Source: Rubrivivax sp.
GTDB taxonomy: Bacteria; Pseudomonadota; Gammaproteobacteria; Burkholderiales; Burkholderiaceae_C
Length of the DNA stretch: 64,000 nucleotides
Assembly: GCA_020248945.1 (NCBI GenBank)
Contig: JADCGQ010000015.1
Coordinates: 1 to 64,000, forward strand
Reading direction: 5' to 3'
The notes below the pieces were generated by a model that was not told the origin of the DNA, did no database searches, and saw only the letters and a program-made list of their open reading frames with translations. The number at the start of each line of letters is the position of its first letter. Positions within the stretch are counted from its first letter, which is position 1. A program made the position numbers and the translations under genes. Positions 46,649 to 55,469 of this stretch are shown here, piece by piece.

Positions 46649-47347
46649 TCACAGCCACGCTGCGATCTGGTCAAGTGGCTTCTTGATGCCGCCATGCACC
46701 GGCACCTGGCAGCCCGTCTTGGGGTAGCCCACCACGAGCAGGATCACCGGCTTCTCCGAAGGCGGCCGCCCGCAGAGCCTGTTGAGAAAGCTCATCGGGT
46801 TGGGCGTGTGCGTCAGCGTGGCCAGCCCCGCGTGGTGCAGCGCGGCGATCAGGAAGCCCGAGGCGATGCCCACCGACTCGGGCACGTAGTAGTGGCTGAA
46901 CTTCTCGCCCTGCATCGGGCCATCGGCATGCACGCCGTACTTCTGCGCAAAGATGGCGATCAGCACTGGCGCCTCTTCCAGGAAAGGCTTGTTCCAGTCG
47001 GTGCCCAGCGGCGCCAGCGCGTCCAGCCACTCCTGCGGCGCGCGTTCGTTGTAGAAGCTGCGCTCCTCCGCTTCGGCCGCCTCGCGCACGCGCTGCTTGT
47101 GGGTGGGATCGGTGATGACGCTGAAGAACCAGGGCTGCTGGTTGGCGCCCGATGGCGCCGTGCCGGCGGCCAGCAGGCTGCTTTCGATGACCTCGCGCGG
47201 CACCGGCCGACTGTCGAAGTCGCGCACCGTGCGGCGGCGCACCAGTTCGGCATGGAACGCTCGGGCGCGTTCGATCATCTCGGGCTGCGGGACCTCGCGG
47301 TAGGCGGGCAACGGTTCCAGGGCGAAGGCGGCGTGCGGTCGGATCAT
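46649..47347 (-). CDS. Nitroreductase-fold flavoprotein, iodotyrosine-deiodinase-like
   Basis: 232 aa FMN protein. [14 protein letters not shown] at the N-terminus (FMN phosphate), [13 protein letters not shown], and [24 protein letters not shown]. The lid segment has E95 and Y99 (EERSFYNER) and K120 ([10 protein letters not shown]), matching the Glu/Tyr/Lys triad that grips the amino-acid end of halotyrosine in iodotyrosine deiodinase. That suggests an amino-acid-like substrate, perhaps a halogenated or otherwise substituted tyrosine. The stop overlaps or abuts soxB, so they are co-expressed. The reaction is inferred, not shown. Confidence 0.82.
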   Translation of the reverse strand: MIRPHAAFALEPLPAYREVPQPEMIERARAFHAELVRRRTVRDFDSRPVPREVIESSLLAAGTAPSGANQQPWFFSVITDPTHKQRVREAAEAEERSFYNERAPQEWLDALAPLGTDWNKPFLEEAPVLIAIFAQKYGVHADGPMQGEKFSHYYVPESVGIASGFLIAALHHAGLATLTHTPNPMSFLNRLCGRPPSEKPVILLVVGYPKTGCQVPVHGGIKKPLDQIAAWL

Positions 47348-47353
47348 GGTGAA

Positions 47354-48397
47354 TCAGGTCGGCGTCTCAGCTCGAAGTGCGGCGGCGTAGAGCTGCCGAT
47401 AGTGGGTCAGTGCTGCGTCCATGTGCAGCGGCAGCATCCGACGGTCTGGCGCACGCTGCAGGTTGCGCCATTGCGCGGCAATCATCGCGCGGTCTTCGTC
47501 GAAGGCGGCCAAGAGGCCTTGGTACAGGGCCTCGGCGACGTTTGCATCGCCGCGGTCGGCGCGGTGTGCTTCCATGAAAAAGTAGTGGGTGCTCGTGGCC
47601 GTCTCGGGGGTGAGGGCCTGGCAGCTGTGGAAGCGAACGCCGGTGCCTTGGCGTTCGGCGTCTTCCGCGGCCATGCCGGCGGGCTGTGCGCCGGAGTGCA
47701 TCAGCAGCGTGCCGGGCAGCAGGAATTCATAGTGCAGCCAGCGGTCGACCGGGTCGTCATAAGCCCAGAGCGGGCGGTGGTACGCGGGCGGCGGCACACA
47801 GTAGATGTCTCGCCGCACTCGAACACCGCGCGACAGGCGCTCGACCCGTGGCTGCACGCGCGCAAGCGTGTCGTCTGCCCCGCCGCCGAACGTGGCGGCA
47901 TGCACATAGCTCAGATGCGAGAAGTCGAGCAGGTTGTCGGCGATGAGTTCGACGGGGGTCTCGTAATGCACGTAGCCCGGGGTGTAGGCCCACTCGGGCG
48001 ATTCGCAGGAGAAGTTGTCGGGCAGCAGGCCCGTGTCGGCGCGCGCCACGTCATCGCCCATCCACACCATCACCCAGCGCCTGTGCTCGACAACGGCAAA
48101 GCGCCGCACGCAGGCCGCCGGCGGCGGCGAGTCCATGCCGGGCACCTCGATGCAGCGGCCGTCGGGCGCGAACTTCAAGCCGTGATACCCGCAGCGCAGG
48201 GCATCGCCTTCGAGCCGACCGCGCGACAGCGGCGCGTGGCGGTGCACACAGCGGTCCTCCAGTGCGGCGATCGCGCCGCCGGCCGTGCGCCACAGCACCA
48301 GTGGTTCGCCGAGGATCGTGCGGGCAAGCAGCTTGCCCGTCTGCAGTTCGTGCGACCAGCCGGCAACGTACCAGGCGTTGCGCAGGAAGGCGTTCAC
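47354..48397 (-). CDS. Rieske non-haem iron oxygenase, VanA-like
   Basis: 347 aa, alpha-only type. Rieske [2Fe-2S] ligands C50, H52, C69, H72 in CVHRH and CGYHG; mononuclear iron site in DNLLDFSHLSYVH (H161, H166 with a nearby Asp). The N-terminal MNAFLRNAWYVAGW matches vanillate O-demethylase oxygenases. Such enzymes remove O- or N-methyl groups as formaldehyde, or hydroxylate. GTG start at 48397. No reductase (VanB-like) gene lies in the window. Six bases upstream of the nitroreductase start, so same operon. Confidence 0.9.
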   Translation of the reverse strand: MNAFLRNAWYVAGWSHELQTGKLLARTILGEPLVLWRTAGGAIAALEDRCVHRHAPLSRGRLEGDALRCGYHGLKFAPDGRCIEVPGMDSPPPAACVRRFAVVEHRRWVMVWMGDDVARADTGLLPDNFSCESPEWAYTPGYVHYETPVELIADNLLDFSHLSYVHAATFGGGADDTLARVQPRVERLSRGVRVRRDIYCVPPPAYHRPLWAYDDPVDRWLHYEFLLPGTLLMHSGAQPAGMAAEDAERQGTGVRFHSCQALTPETATSTHYFFMEAHRADRGDANVAEALYQGLLAAFDEDRAMIAAQWRNLQRAPDRRMLPLHMDAALTHYRQLYAAALRAETPT

Positions 48398-48408
48398 GGC
48401 TCAGGCTC

Positions 48409-50484
48409 TCAGGCCAATCCGAAACGCCGGTGCAGCGGCGTTGGGTCCGGATCGTGTCCGGCGAAGCTGCGGAACGCCTCGTCAGCAGCCACCCGATGGC
48501 CCACGCTCAGCACCTTGTCGATCCAGGCCTTGGCGGTGGCCACGTCGTAGAGGCCACCGGGCGCGCGCTCGAAGGCCTGCACCGCATCGGCGGCCATCAC
48601 GTCGGCCCACAGGTACGAGTAGAGCCCCGCCGCGTAGGCGCCGATGAAGCAGTGGAAGTTGTGCGTCACCCGCATGATCAGGTCCCAGGCCTCGGGCATG
48701 CCCAGTTCGGCCAACGTGTCGTTCTCCACCTGCACCGGGTCGATCGGCCGGCCGCTGCCGTCGGCCCGCAGATGCATCCGCATGTCGACGATGGCCGGCA
48801 GCAAAAAATCGGGGTTCAGGCTGAAGATGCGGTCGTATTGCAGGCCCTGTTCGATGCGGTCGACCAGGGCCGGCGAGATCGGCTCGCCGGTGACGTGGTG
48901 GCGCGCAAAGCGGGCCAGCAGTTCGCGGTCGCGCAGCCAGCGTTCGTTGATCAGCGCCGGCAGTTCGACGAAGTCCCAGGCCACATGCTGGCTGCCCAGC
49001 GACCGGTAGGCGGACGTGCAATGCAGCATGTGCAGCGCATGGCCGAACTCGTGAAAGAAGACGTTGGCGTACTCCCAGGGCAGCAGCACCGGCTGGCCTT
49101 TGTCCATGTCCGGCGGCGCCGGGAACGTGGAGTACACGCCGGAGATCGGCAGCACCCGGCCGCGGAAGTGTTCAGCCTCACGGTACTGGGTCTGGTAAGA
49201 GCCGTGGGCCTTGCCAGGGCGGTTGAACAGGTCGAAGTAGATGACGCCGACGACCTCGTCGCCGCGGCTGACCTCAAAGACCCGCACCGTGGGGTGAATC
49301 AGCGGTGCGCCGGCGACAGCCTTGAAGGCAAGACCGTGCACGCGGCCCGCGGCCCAGAACATGGCCTGCAGTACGGCATCCAGTGGGAAGTGCGCCTTGA
49401 CGGCGTCGCCGTCGAGGCCGAAGCGTTCGCGGCGCAGCTTTTCGGCGTAGAACTGCCGGTCCCAGGGGGCCAGACGGATGCCCGCCCCTTCGCGGTCGGC
49501 CAGGGCCTGGTAGTCGGCAATCTGCGCCAGCGCACGCGGCTTCACACCGGCCCACGTGCGCTCCAGCAGGGCCAGCGCCGTTTCGGGCGTCCGAGCCATC
49601 CGATCGGCCAGCGCGAAGTGGGAAAAGCTCGGATACCCCATCAGCCTTGCCAGTTCGCCACGCAGCTGCAGGATCTCGGCGGCGACGGGCCTGTTGTCGA
49701 GCGGGCCGGTGTTGTCACCACGGTTCGTCCACATGCGCCAGACCTGTTCGCGCAGATCACGACGGGTGGCCAGCGTGAGGAAGGGCCACACCGCGCCACG
49801 CGCATTGGGAATGGCCCACTGGCCGGGCCGGCCCTTCTCGGCCGCCGCTGCTGCAGCGGCTGCGCGCAGCGCATCCGGCAAGCCGTCCAGCCCTGACGCT
49901 TCTTCGATGAAGACAGCTTGTTCGCCGGCTTCTTCGATCAGGTTCTGGTTGTAGCGCGATGACAAGGTGGCCAAGCGGCCGTTGATGGCCGCCAGCCGCG
50001 CCTTGGCCGCCGGCGGCAGGCCGGCACCGCGGCGCTGCATGCGCGTGCGCAACACGTCCACCAGACGCTGCTGCTCCTGTGACAGGCCGGCCTGCACACG
50101 GCCGTTCCAGACCGCCGTGAGGCGCGCAAACAGCCGCTCGTCGTGCGCGATCTCGTCGTCCAATGCCGCCAGCATTGGCGCCATGCGCTGCGCTACCGCC
50201 GGCATGTCGCCCAGGCTCATGCTGGCCGCGTAGACCGAGTGGACGCAGGACACCCTTCGCAGTTCGGCGCCGCTGGCTTCCAGGGCTGCGGCCGTGTTCT
50301 CGAAGGTGGGAGGCGCGGGGTTCGATGCGATGGCCTGCACGTCGTTGCGCTTGATGGCCAGCGCGCAGCGCATGGCTTCTTCAAGGGCTGCCGGGTCGAC
50401 GTCGGATAGCGGTGGCAAACCACCATAAGGCCCGGACCAGGGCGCCAGCAGGGCCTGGCCGGCGGCGGACGGGGTTGCGCTCAT
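48409..50484 (-). CDS. M3 family metallopeptidase (Dcp/PrlC-like)
   Basis: 691 aa oligopeptidase. Zinc motif HEFGHALHML with downstream ELPALINERW. No signal peptide: starts MSATPSAAGQALLAPW, so cytosolic. The region upstream of the ATG at 50484 is not family-like; the ATG overlaps the stop of the alpha/beta hydrolase gene by ATGA. More divergent than the core prlC at 26431-28473. Probably cleaves imported peptides to smaller units for the downstream demethylating enzymes, an inference from the cluster. Confidence 0.92.
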   Translation of the reverse strand: MSATPSAAGQALLAPWSGPYGGLPPLSDVDPAALEEAMRCALAIKRNDVQAIASNPAPPTFENTAAALEASGAELRRVSCVHSVYAASMSLGDMPAVAQRMAPMLAALDDEIAHDERLFARLTAVWNGRVQAGLSQEQQRLVDVLRTRMQRRGAGLPPAAKARLAAINGRLATLSSRYNQNLIEEAGEQAVFIEEASGLDGLPDALRAAAAAAAAEKGRPGQWAIPNARGAVWPFLTLATRRDLREQVWRMWTNRGDNTGPLDNRPVAAEILQLRGELARLMGYPSFSHFALADRMARTPETALALLERTWAGVKPRALAQIADYQALADREGAGIRLAPWDRQFYAEKLRRERFGLDGDAVKAHFPLDAVLQAMFWAAGRVHGLAFKAVAGAPLIHPTVRVFEVSRGDEVVGVIYFDLFNRPGKAHGSYQTQYREAEHFRGRVLPISGVYSTFPAPPDMDKGQPVLLPWEYANVFFHEFGHALHMLHCTSAYRSLGSQHVAWDFVELPALINERWLRDRELLARFARHHVTGEPISPALVDRIEQGLQYDRIFSLNPDFLLPAIVDMRMHLRADGSGRPIDPVQVENDTLAELGMPEAWDLIMRVTHNFHCFIGAYAAGLYSYLWADVMAADAVQAFERAPGGLYDVATAKAWIDKVLSVGHRVAADEAFRSFAGHDPDPTPLHRRFGLA

Positions 50485-51242
50485 GAGAAGACTTTGTCCA
50501 GGAAGGCCCGCACTGGCGGCACGACAAGATCGGGCGCCATGCAAACGCCGTGGCCCTGGCCGGCTATCTCTTGCACCGTCCAGCCCTGCCCCAGCAGTTC
50601 GTCGCGGTGCTCGAGGATGATCGAGGCGATGCGGATCGGGATGCCGGCCTCGACCAGGTCACCCTCGCCACCAAAGTAGACCATCTTCGGGCAGGCGATG
50701 CGCTGCACCGAGGCGGCCTCGGGCCAGCCCTGCATGCTGGTGTACCAGGTCTCCCACTGGCGGTACTGGTCTTTCGTGCGAAGCACTTTCATCGACGAAG
50801 GCTCGGGGTTGGTCTGCTTCAGCCGCGTGGCCTGCAGGATGCCCGCATAGGGCGCACCCAGCGGCGGCCAGCCGCCCATCACCAGGGCCGTGAGCCGGTC
50901 GGTGCGCGCGGCCAGTTGCAGCCCGACGGCGGCGCCCCAGGAATAGCCCCAGTAGGCAAAGCGGTCGAAGCCGGCCGCGCTGGCCACCGCCAGCAGATCG
51001 GCGCACACGCGATCGGCCGTGAGGTCTTCCGGCGCGATGTCGCGGCTGCCGCCGATGCTGGGGTAGTCCACGCGCAGCACACGGTAGCGGTCGGTCAGCC
51101 GGTTCAGATAGCCGTCCAGCACCGGCTGCATCTCGCTGCCGAACAGCTCGGTGAACGAGGCCATCAGCGGCAGGCCGATGAGAAGGGGTTGACCTTGGCC
51201 CTGCACCGCGTAGTGCACGCCGCTGGCCGGGTCAAGCGGCAT
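50481..51242 (-). CDS. Alpha/beta hydrolase
   Basis: 253 aa. Nucleophile elbow GYSWGA (Ser), catalytic His likely in GQGHGVCM near the C-terminus, and an acidic residue in GGEGDLVEAG. Substrate unknown: the fold includes esterases, amidases and peptidases. ATG at 51242 overlaps the DUF885 gene's 3' end by 11 bases, and its stop overlaps the M3 peptidase start, so translation of all three is coupled. Confidence 0.87.
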   Translation of the reverse strand: MPLDPASGVHYAVQGQGQPLLIGLPLMASFTELFGSEMQPVLDGYLNRLTDRYRVLRVDYPSIGGSRDIAPEDLTADRVCADLLAVASAAGFDRFAYWGYSWGAAVGLQLAARTDRLTALVMGGWPPLGAPYAGILQATRLKQTNPEPSSMKVLRTKDQYRQWETWYTSMQGWPEAASVQRIACPKMVYFGGEGDLVEAGIPIRIASIILEHRDELLGQGWTVQEIAGQGHGVCMAPDLVVPPVRAFLDKVFS

Positions 51243-52962
51243 GGGGCACCGTGGGTGTCTGCTGGCGCTGCAGCCAGTCGCTGACCAAGTCGTCCAGCAC
51301 AGGCAGCGTCACCGCGCCGGCGCTCATCACGGCGGCGTGAAAGTCGCGGTGCTTGAAGCGTGCACCCAACTGTGCCTCGGCACGTTGGCGCAGTTCGCCG
51401 AACTTCAGGCCGCCGATCTGGTAGCCCAGCGCCTGCGCAGGCAGCGCTGCGTATCGGTCCACTTCGCCTTCGATGGTCTCGCGCGACAGGCTCAGCCGCT
51501 CGGCCATGTAGGCCACCGCCTGCTCGCGACTCCAGCCGTGCCAGTGCATGCCGGTGTCCACCACCAGGCGCACGGCGCGCCACATCTGCATCTCCAGCCG
51601 GCCGTAGTGTTCGTGCGGCGTGGTGTACACGCCCAACTCGACGCCCAACACCTCGCAATACAGCGCCCAGCCTTCGACGCAGGCGGTGTACTTCACCGCG
51701 CCATAGCGGCGGAAGGCCGGCAGCTCGGATTGTTCGTTCAGCAGCGCCAGGTGCATCAGGTGGCCCGGCCAGGCTTCGTGCACGACGAGGGCCGGGTGCA
51801 GATAGCTCGGCGCCTTGGACGGCAGCCCGCTGATCCAGAAGATGCCCGCCGCGCTGCCATCGGCCGGACTGGGCTGCGCATAGGCCGGCGGCATGCGCGC
51901 CGACACCGCGTCGGGAATGCTCTGCACGCCGTAGGTGATGCGTGGGATCAGGCCGAAGAATTCCGGGATGCGCCGGTCCACGCGCTTGCACAGGGCCTCG
52001 ATGCTTTCACGCAGGGCGTCGCGCGACGGGGCGACGAACTGCGCGTCCGACGCCAGGAACGCGCGGTAACCCGGCAAGTTGCCGCCGTAGCCGGCGTCAC
52101 GGGCCACGGATTCGATCTCTCGCTCCAGCCGCGCCACTTCGGCCAGGCCCAGTGCATGCACGGCTTCAGGATCGTCGGTCGTGCTGGTGAAGTGCCGTAC
52201 CCATGCGCGGTAGTAGGCGGCGCCGGCAGGTCCGTCCACGCAGCTCAGCGACTCGCGCGCACCGCGTCCCACCAGGGACTCCAGGAAGCCGGCCCAGGCC
52301 TGGAGTGCGGGCAGCAAGGTTTTGCGAACCAGGCCCAGGGCACGCTCGGCCTGGGCCTGAACGGCGGGTTGTGCCGCAGCCGGCGAGCGCTTGAAGGGCG
52401 ACAGCCAGGCCGAGGTTTCGGGCACCGCGCCCAGAATGCCGCGCGTGTTGCCAGCCGCGCTCTGCAGCACCACCCGGGGATAGCGGTAGCCGCGCGCGTG
52501 GCCGGCCTCGATGTTGGCCTGTACGTCGCGCAGGTAGCCCGGCAGGCCGGCGAGCCGGTCGACGTACAGCGCCGCAGCGGCGGCGTCACCGACGCTGGAG
52601 GAGTTGGCCCAGAACATGGCGGTGAAGTCGGGCCCGGCCGGAAACAGCCAGGGCCGTTGCCACGAGTCGACCGCGTGCTGCGCGCGCAGCCCGGCCAGTT
52701 CGCGCCGGATCAGCGCCAGCGTGGCGCGCTCCTGGGCGCCCAAGGGGCCGGCGTCGATCTGCTCGGCCTGTCGCAGCAGCTGCGCGGCGTCGTGGTCGCG
52801 GCGCTGGTGGTCGGCGGCCGATTCGCGGAACAGCACGGCATCGGCCAGCGGCTGGCCGGCGAGCACGGCGGCCAAGGGCAGAGCGTGGCATTCGAAGGCC
52901 CAGTACTGCTCAGCCAGTGCGGCCAGGGCCTGCGCTGCGGTGGGCGGGGTCTGTTCGGTCAT
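51232..52962 (-). CDS. DUF885 family protein, putative metallopeptidase
   Basis: 576 aa. Contains the HEAWPGHLMHLA motif (HExxPGH form diagnostic of DUF885) and a downstream glutamate-containing EGWALYCEVLG, which together resemble a gluzincin zinc site. No signal peptide seen. Experimental members are few, and the exact activity here is unknown; a peptidase or related hydrolase is likely. ATG at 52962 overlaps the stop of the next upstream gene by ATGA; the longer open frame through that gene is a shadow. Confidence 0.85.
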   Translation of the reverse strand: MTEQTPPTAAQALAALAEQYWAFECHALPLAAVLAGQPLADAVLFRESAADHQRRDHDAAQLLRQAEQIDAGPLGAQERATLALIRRELAGLRAQHAVDSWQRPWLFPAGPDFTAMFWANSSSVGDAAAAALYVDRLAGLPGYLRDVQANIEAGHARGYRYPRVVLQSAAGNTRGILGAVPETSAWLSPFKRSPAAAQPAVQAQAERALGLVRKTLLPALQAWAGFLESLVGRGARESLSCVDGPAGAAYYRAWVRHFTSTTDDPEAVHALGLAEVARLEREIESVARDAGYGGNLPGYRAFLASDAQFVAPSRDALRESIEALCKRVDRRIPEFFGLIPRITYGVQSIPDAVSARMPPAYAQPSPADGSAAGIFWISGLPSKAPSYLHPALVVHEAWPGHLMHLALLNEQSELPAFRRYGAVKYTACVEGWALYCEVLGVELGVYTTPHEHYGRLEMQMWRAVRLVVDTGMHWHGWSREQAVAYMAERLSLSRETIEGEVDRYAALPAQALGYQIGGLKFGELRQRAEAQLGARFKHRDFHAAVMSAGAVTLPVLDDLVSDWLQRQQTPTVPHAA

Positions 52963-54149
52963 GGGTTCGGCTCTGCCGGTGCACCGCAGATGGCTTCGCG
53001 CATCACGGCGATGGTCCAGTCGGGAATCTCGTAGACGAAGTTGTGGCCGGAGCCCTTGGGCGCCACCACGCGTCGCGAGCGCGTGGACGTGGCCAGGTAG
53101 CGTTCGCGCGTGGCCGCGAAGAAGCCGAACATGCGGCGCGCGTTGGCGTCGCCACCGGCCTGGGCTTCGGGCAGCAGGGCGATGTCGCCGTCCTCGTCGT
53201 CCCTGGGGCCGACCAGCCAAACCGGCAGGTCGCCCAGGTCGCGGTCATAGACCACCGTGTCCCAGGCCACGGCTGCGACGCCTTCGGGGCTGAGTTCGCT
53301 GTAGATGGACGCCTGCGCGAAGAAGTGCCCAGCGTTCGCCTCGATCGGCGCTGCGGCAGCCACCTCGGGGCCCAGCACGGCCTCGGTGGCCTCCATCGCC
53401 TGCTTGTAGGCCGCGACCTGGGCCATGCGGGCCCTGTGCCGGGCCACCAGGTTCACGCCGAAGAGTTGCGCCAGGCCTCCGAGCCAGGCGCCGCGCCGCA
53501 TGTCCGACAGCGCTGAGAGTCGCGGGCCAAAGACGATGGTCTCCAGCGGCGTGGGGTCGAACAGCACCAGCGTGTGCACCAGATCCGGCCGGCGGCGCGC
53601 GATGTTGGCTGCCAGCAGCCCGCCGAAGGAGTGCCCCGCCCAGATGAACGGGCCTTTCTCACCGGCGCGCTCCAGTGCCAGCACCATCTCGTCCGCCTCG
53701 CGCGAGGTGGTACGCGGGAAGGGGCCGGTGTCGCTCCAGCCGGTGCCCGGACGGTCGATCAGGATCGAGCGAGTCTCGCCCCGGAACGCCCGGTGCAGGT
53801 GGTGCATGGCGTAGCCGCTGGCATGACCGCCGGCGAACCAGACCACGGGCGCGCGCCCCGGCGGCACGCTGCCTTCAGCCAGCAGGTGCACGCGGTAGCC
53901 GTCCAAGTCGACCCGCCGGCCGGGCGGTGGCGTGGCCCGGCGCGCGCGCGACAGGGTCCACAGGTGGCGCACCGCGGCCACGCCGAGCAGCAGGCCGAGC
54001 GCCGCGCCCACCACGACCAGCGGCCCTCGCAGTGCCGCAGGCGCCACCAGCGCCATGCCGAAGAAGAGCAGTCCCACCAGCGCGGCCAGCAGCAGCCCCG
54101 CCGCGTCACGGCTGAGCACGGCCAGCAGGGCATTGCGCCAGCGGTGCAC
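52959..54149 (-). CDS. Membrane-anchored alpha/beta hydrolase
   Basis: 396 aa. Two N-terminal hydrophobic segments (about 15-40 and 42-65) precede the hydrolase domain. Nucleophile elbow GHSFGG, oxyanion-hole region WFAGGHASG, and C-terminal catalytic His in GSGHNFVYE. Orientation of the catalytic domain relative to the membrane cannot be fixed here. GTG start at 54149 lies 3 bases after the MFS gene's stop. Substrate unknown. Paralogous in fold only to the 253-aa hydrolase in this cluster. Confidence 0.85.
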   Translation of the reverse strand: MHRWRNALLAVLSRDAAGLLLAALVGLLFFGMALVAPAALRGPLVVVGAALGLLLGVAAVRHLWTLSRARRATPPPGRRVDLDGYRVHLLAEGSVPPGRAPVVWFAGGHASGYAMHHLHRAFRGETRSILIDRPGTGWSDTGPFPRTTSREADEMVLALERAGEKGPFIWAGHSFGGLLAANIARRRPDLVHTLVLFDPTPLETIVFGPRLSALSDMRRGAWLGGLAQLFGVNLVARHRARMAQVAAYKQAMEATEAVLGPEVAAAAPIEANAGHFFAQASIYSELSPEGVAAVAWDTVVYDRDLGDLPVWLVGPRDDEDGDIALLPEAQAGGDANARRMFGFFAATRERYLATSTRSRRVVAPKGSGHNFVYEIPDWTIAVMREAICGAPAEPNP

Positions 54150-54152
54150 GGC

Positions 54153-55463
54153 TCAGGCCCCAGCGGTCAAGGAGTCTTCGCGGTGTGCGGGGGCCACGCG
54201 GCTCTCAGGCAGCCACCAGGCCGCCACGGCCGCGGCGCCCATGCAGGCCGCGGCCATGATCAGGGCCAGGTCGTAGCTGCCCGTGCGGTCGTGCACCAGG
54301 CCAGCCAGCCAGGGCGAGATGCCGCCGCCCGCGGCCGTGGCCACCATCTGAGTGGCGCTGGCGCGGCCGAAGGTGTCGGCGCTGAAGTAACGGCGCGCCA
54401 GCAGCAGGCTGACGCTGTTGTCACCGCCCGAGCACAGGCCCAGCAAGCCGCCTGCCGCGATGCTGACCCACAGCCCGCCGCCGGCATAGATGACGAGCGT
54501 GGCCAGCATGGGCACGGCCATCACGATCACCGCCAGTCGCGAGGCGGGCATGCGGTCGGCCAGCCAGCCCGCGAGCAGGTTGCCGGTGAGGCCGCCCAGG
54601 CCGACGAGACTCATCGCCAGCGCGGCCTGCCCGGGTGTCGCACCGCGGTCCTGCAGTAGCGCAGCGAAGTGCATGAAGATGGCCCCCACGCCCAGGGCGA
54701 ACAGCATGTTGAACAGGGCCAGTTTCCACCAGATCGCGTCGCGCAGGAAGGCGGCCATCGAGCCGGGGCCGTTGTTGTCGGGTACCGCTGCCGGAGCGGC
54801 GGCTGGGCGCGCATCCGGCACCGCTGCCACAGCCCGGCGCGCCGCCGGGTCGCGTTCGCGCACGAACAGGAGGGCCGCCACCCCGCATGTCAGCAGACTC
54901 AGACCCGCCATGACCATGAAGGCCTGTCGCCAACCGAATTGGCTGATGACCGCCTGCGTCCACAGCGGATGCAGGATGCCCCCAACGGCGCCGCACGCGA
55001 ACAGAAGACCCAGGGCTCGGCCCAGGGAACGGTCGAACCAGCCTTGCACGAGCTTCGCCAGGCTCAACAGCGAAGCGCCCGCGGCCGTGACCATCAGCGA
55101 CAGGCACAGGCCGTAGTACACCCACACGCTGCCTTCCATCAGCGAGAAAGCGGCGAAGTTCAGCGACTGCAGCACCACGCCCGCCAGGATCAGCGGGCGC
55201 AACGGCACCTTGTCGACCACCCAGCCGGTCAGCGGCGCGACCAGCGGCGTGAACAGGGTGGCCAGGGTGAGCGCGAAGGCGATCTCGCCGCGGCTCCAGC
55301 CCAGGCCTTGCTGCAAGGGCAGCAGGAACAGTCCGAAGGTGCTGCCATACAGCGCGGACACGCCGAACATGGCCAGTACGCCGCTGCCAGCCAGCGCGCG
55401 CCAGCTGCCAGCGGAGTCGGGGGGCGCGACCTGGGGTGAAGGCCGTGGGGCGGTCGCGTTCAT
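54153..55463 (-). CDS. MFS transporter, monocarboxylate/oxalate-formate-like
   Basis: 436 aa with about 12 membrane segments. Loop motif GWVVDKVPLRPL and the first segment FGVSALYGSTFGLFLLPLQQGLGWSRGEI resemble the OFA/monocarboxylate group (long run abbreviated by position 30-60). A soluble central loop (about 205-240) is Ala/Pro-rich. Lies 6 bases from the TonB-receptor gene; likely imports across the inner membrane what the receptor brings into the periplasm. Substrate not known. Confidence 0.87.
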   Translation of the reverse strand: MNATAPRPSPQVAPPDSAGSWRALAGSGVLAMFGVSALYGSTFGLFLLPLQQGLGWSRGEIAFALTLATLFTPLVAPLTGWVVDKVPLRPLILAGVVLQSLNFAAFSLMEGSVWVYYGLCLSLMVTAAGASLLSLAKLVQGWFDRSLGRALGLLFACGAVGGILHPLWTQAVISQFGWRQAFMVMAGLSLLTCGVAALLFVRERDPAARRAVAAVPDARPAAAPAAVPDNNGPGSMAAFLRDAIWWKLALFNMLFALGVGAIFMHFAALLQDRGATPGQAALAMSLVGLGGLTGNLLAGWLADRMPASRLAVIVMAVPMLATLVIYAGGGLWVSIAAGGLLGLCSGGDNSVSLLLARRYFSADTFGRASATQMVATAAGGGISPWLAGLVHDRTGSYDLALIMAAACMGAAAVAAWWLPESRVAPAHREDSLTAGA

Positions 55464-55469
55464 CCGGCC

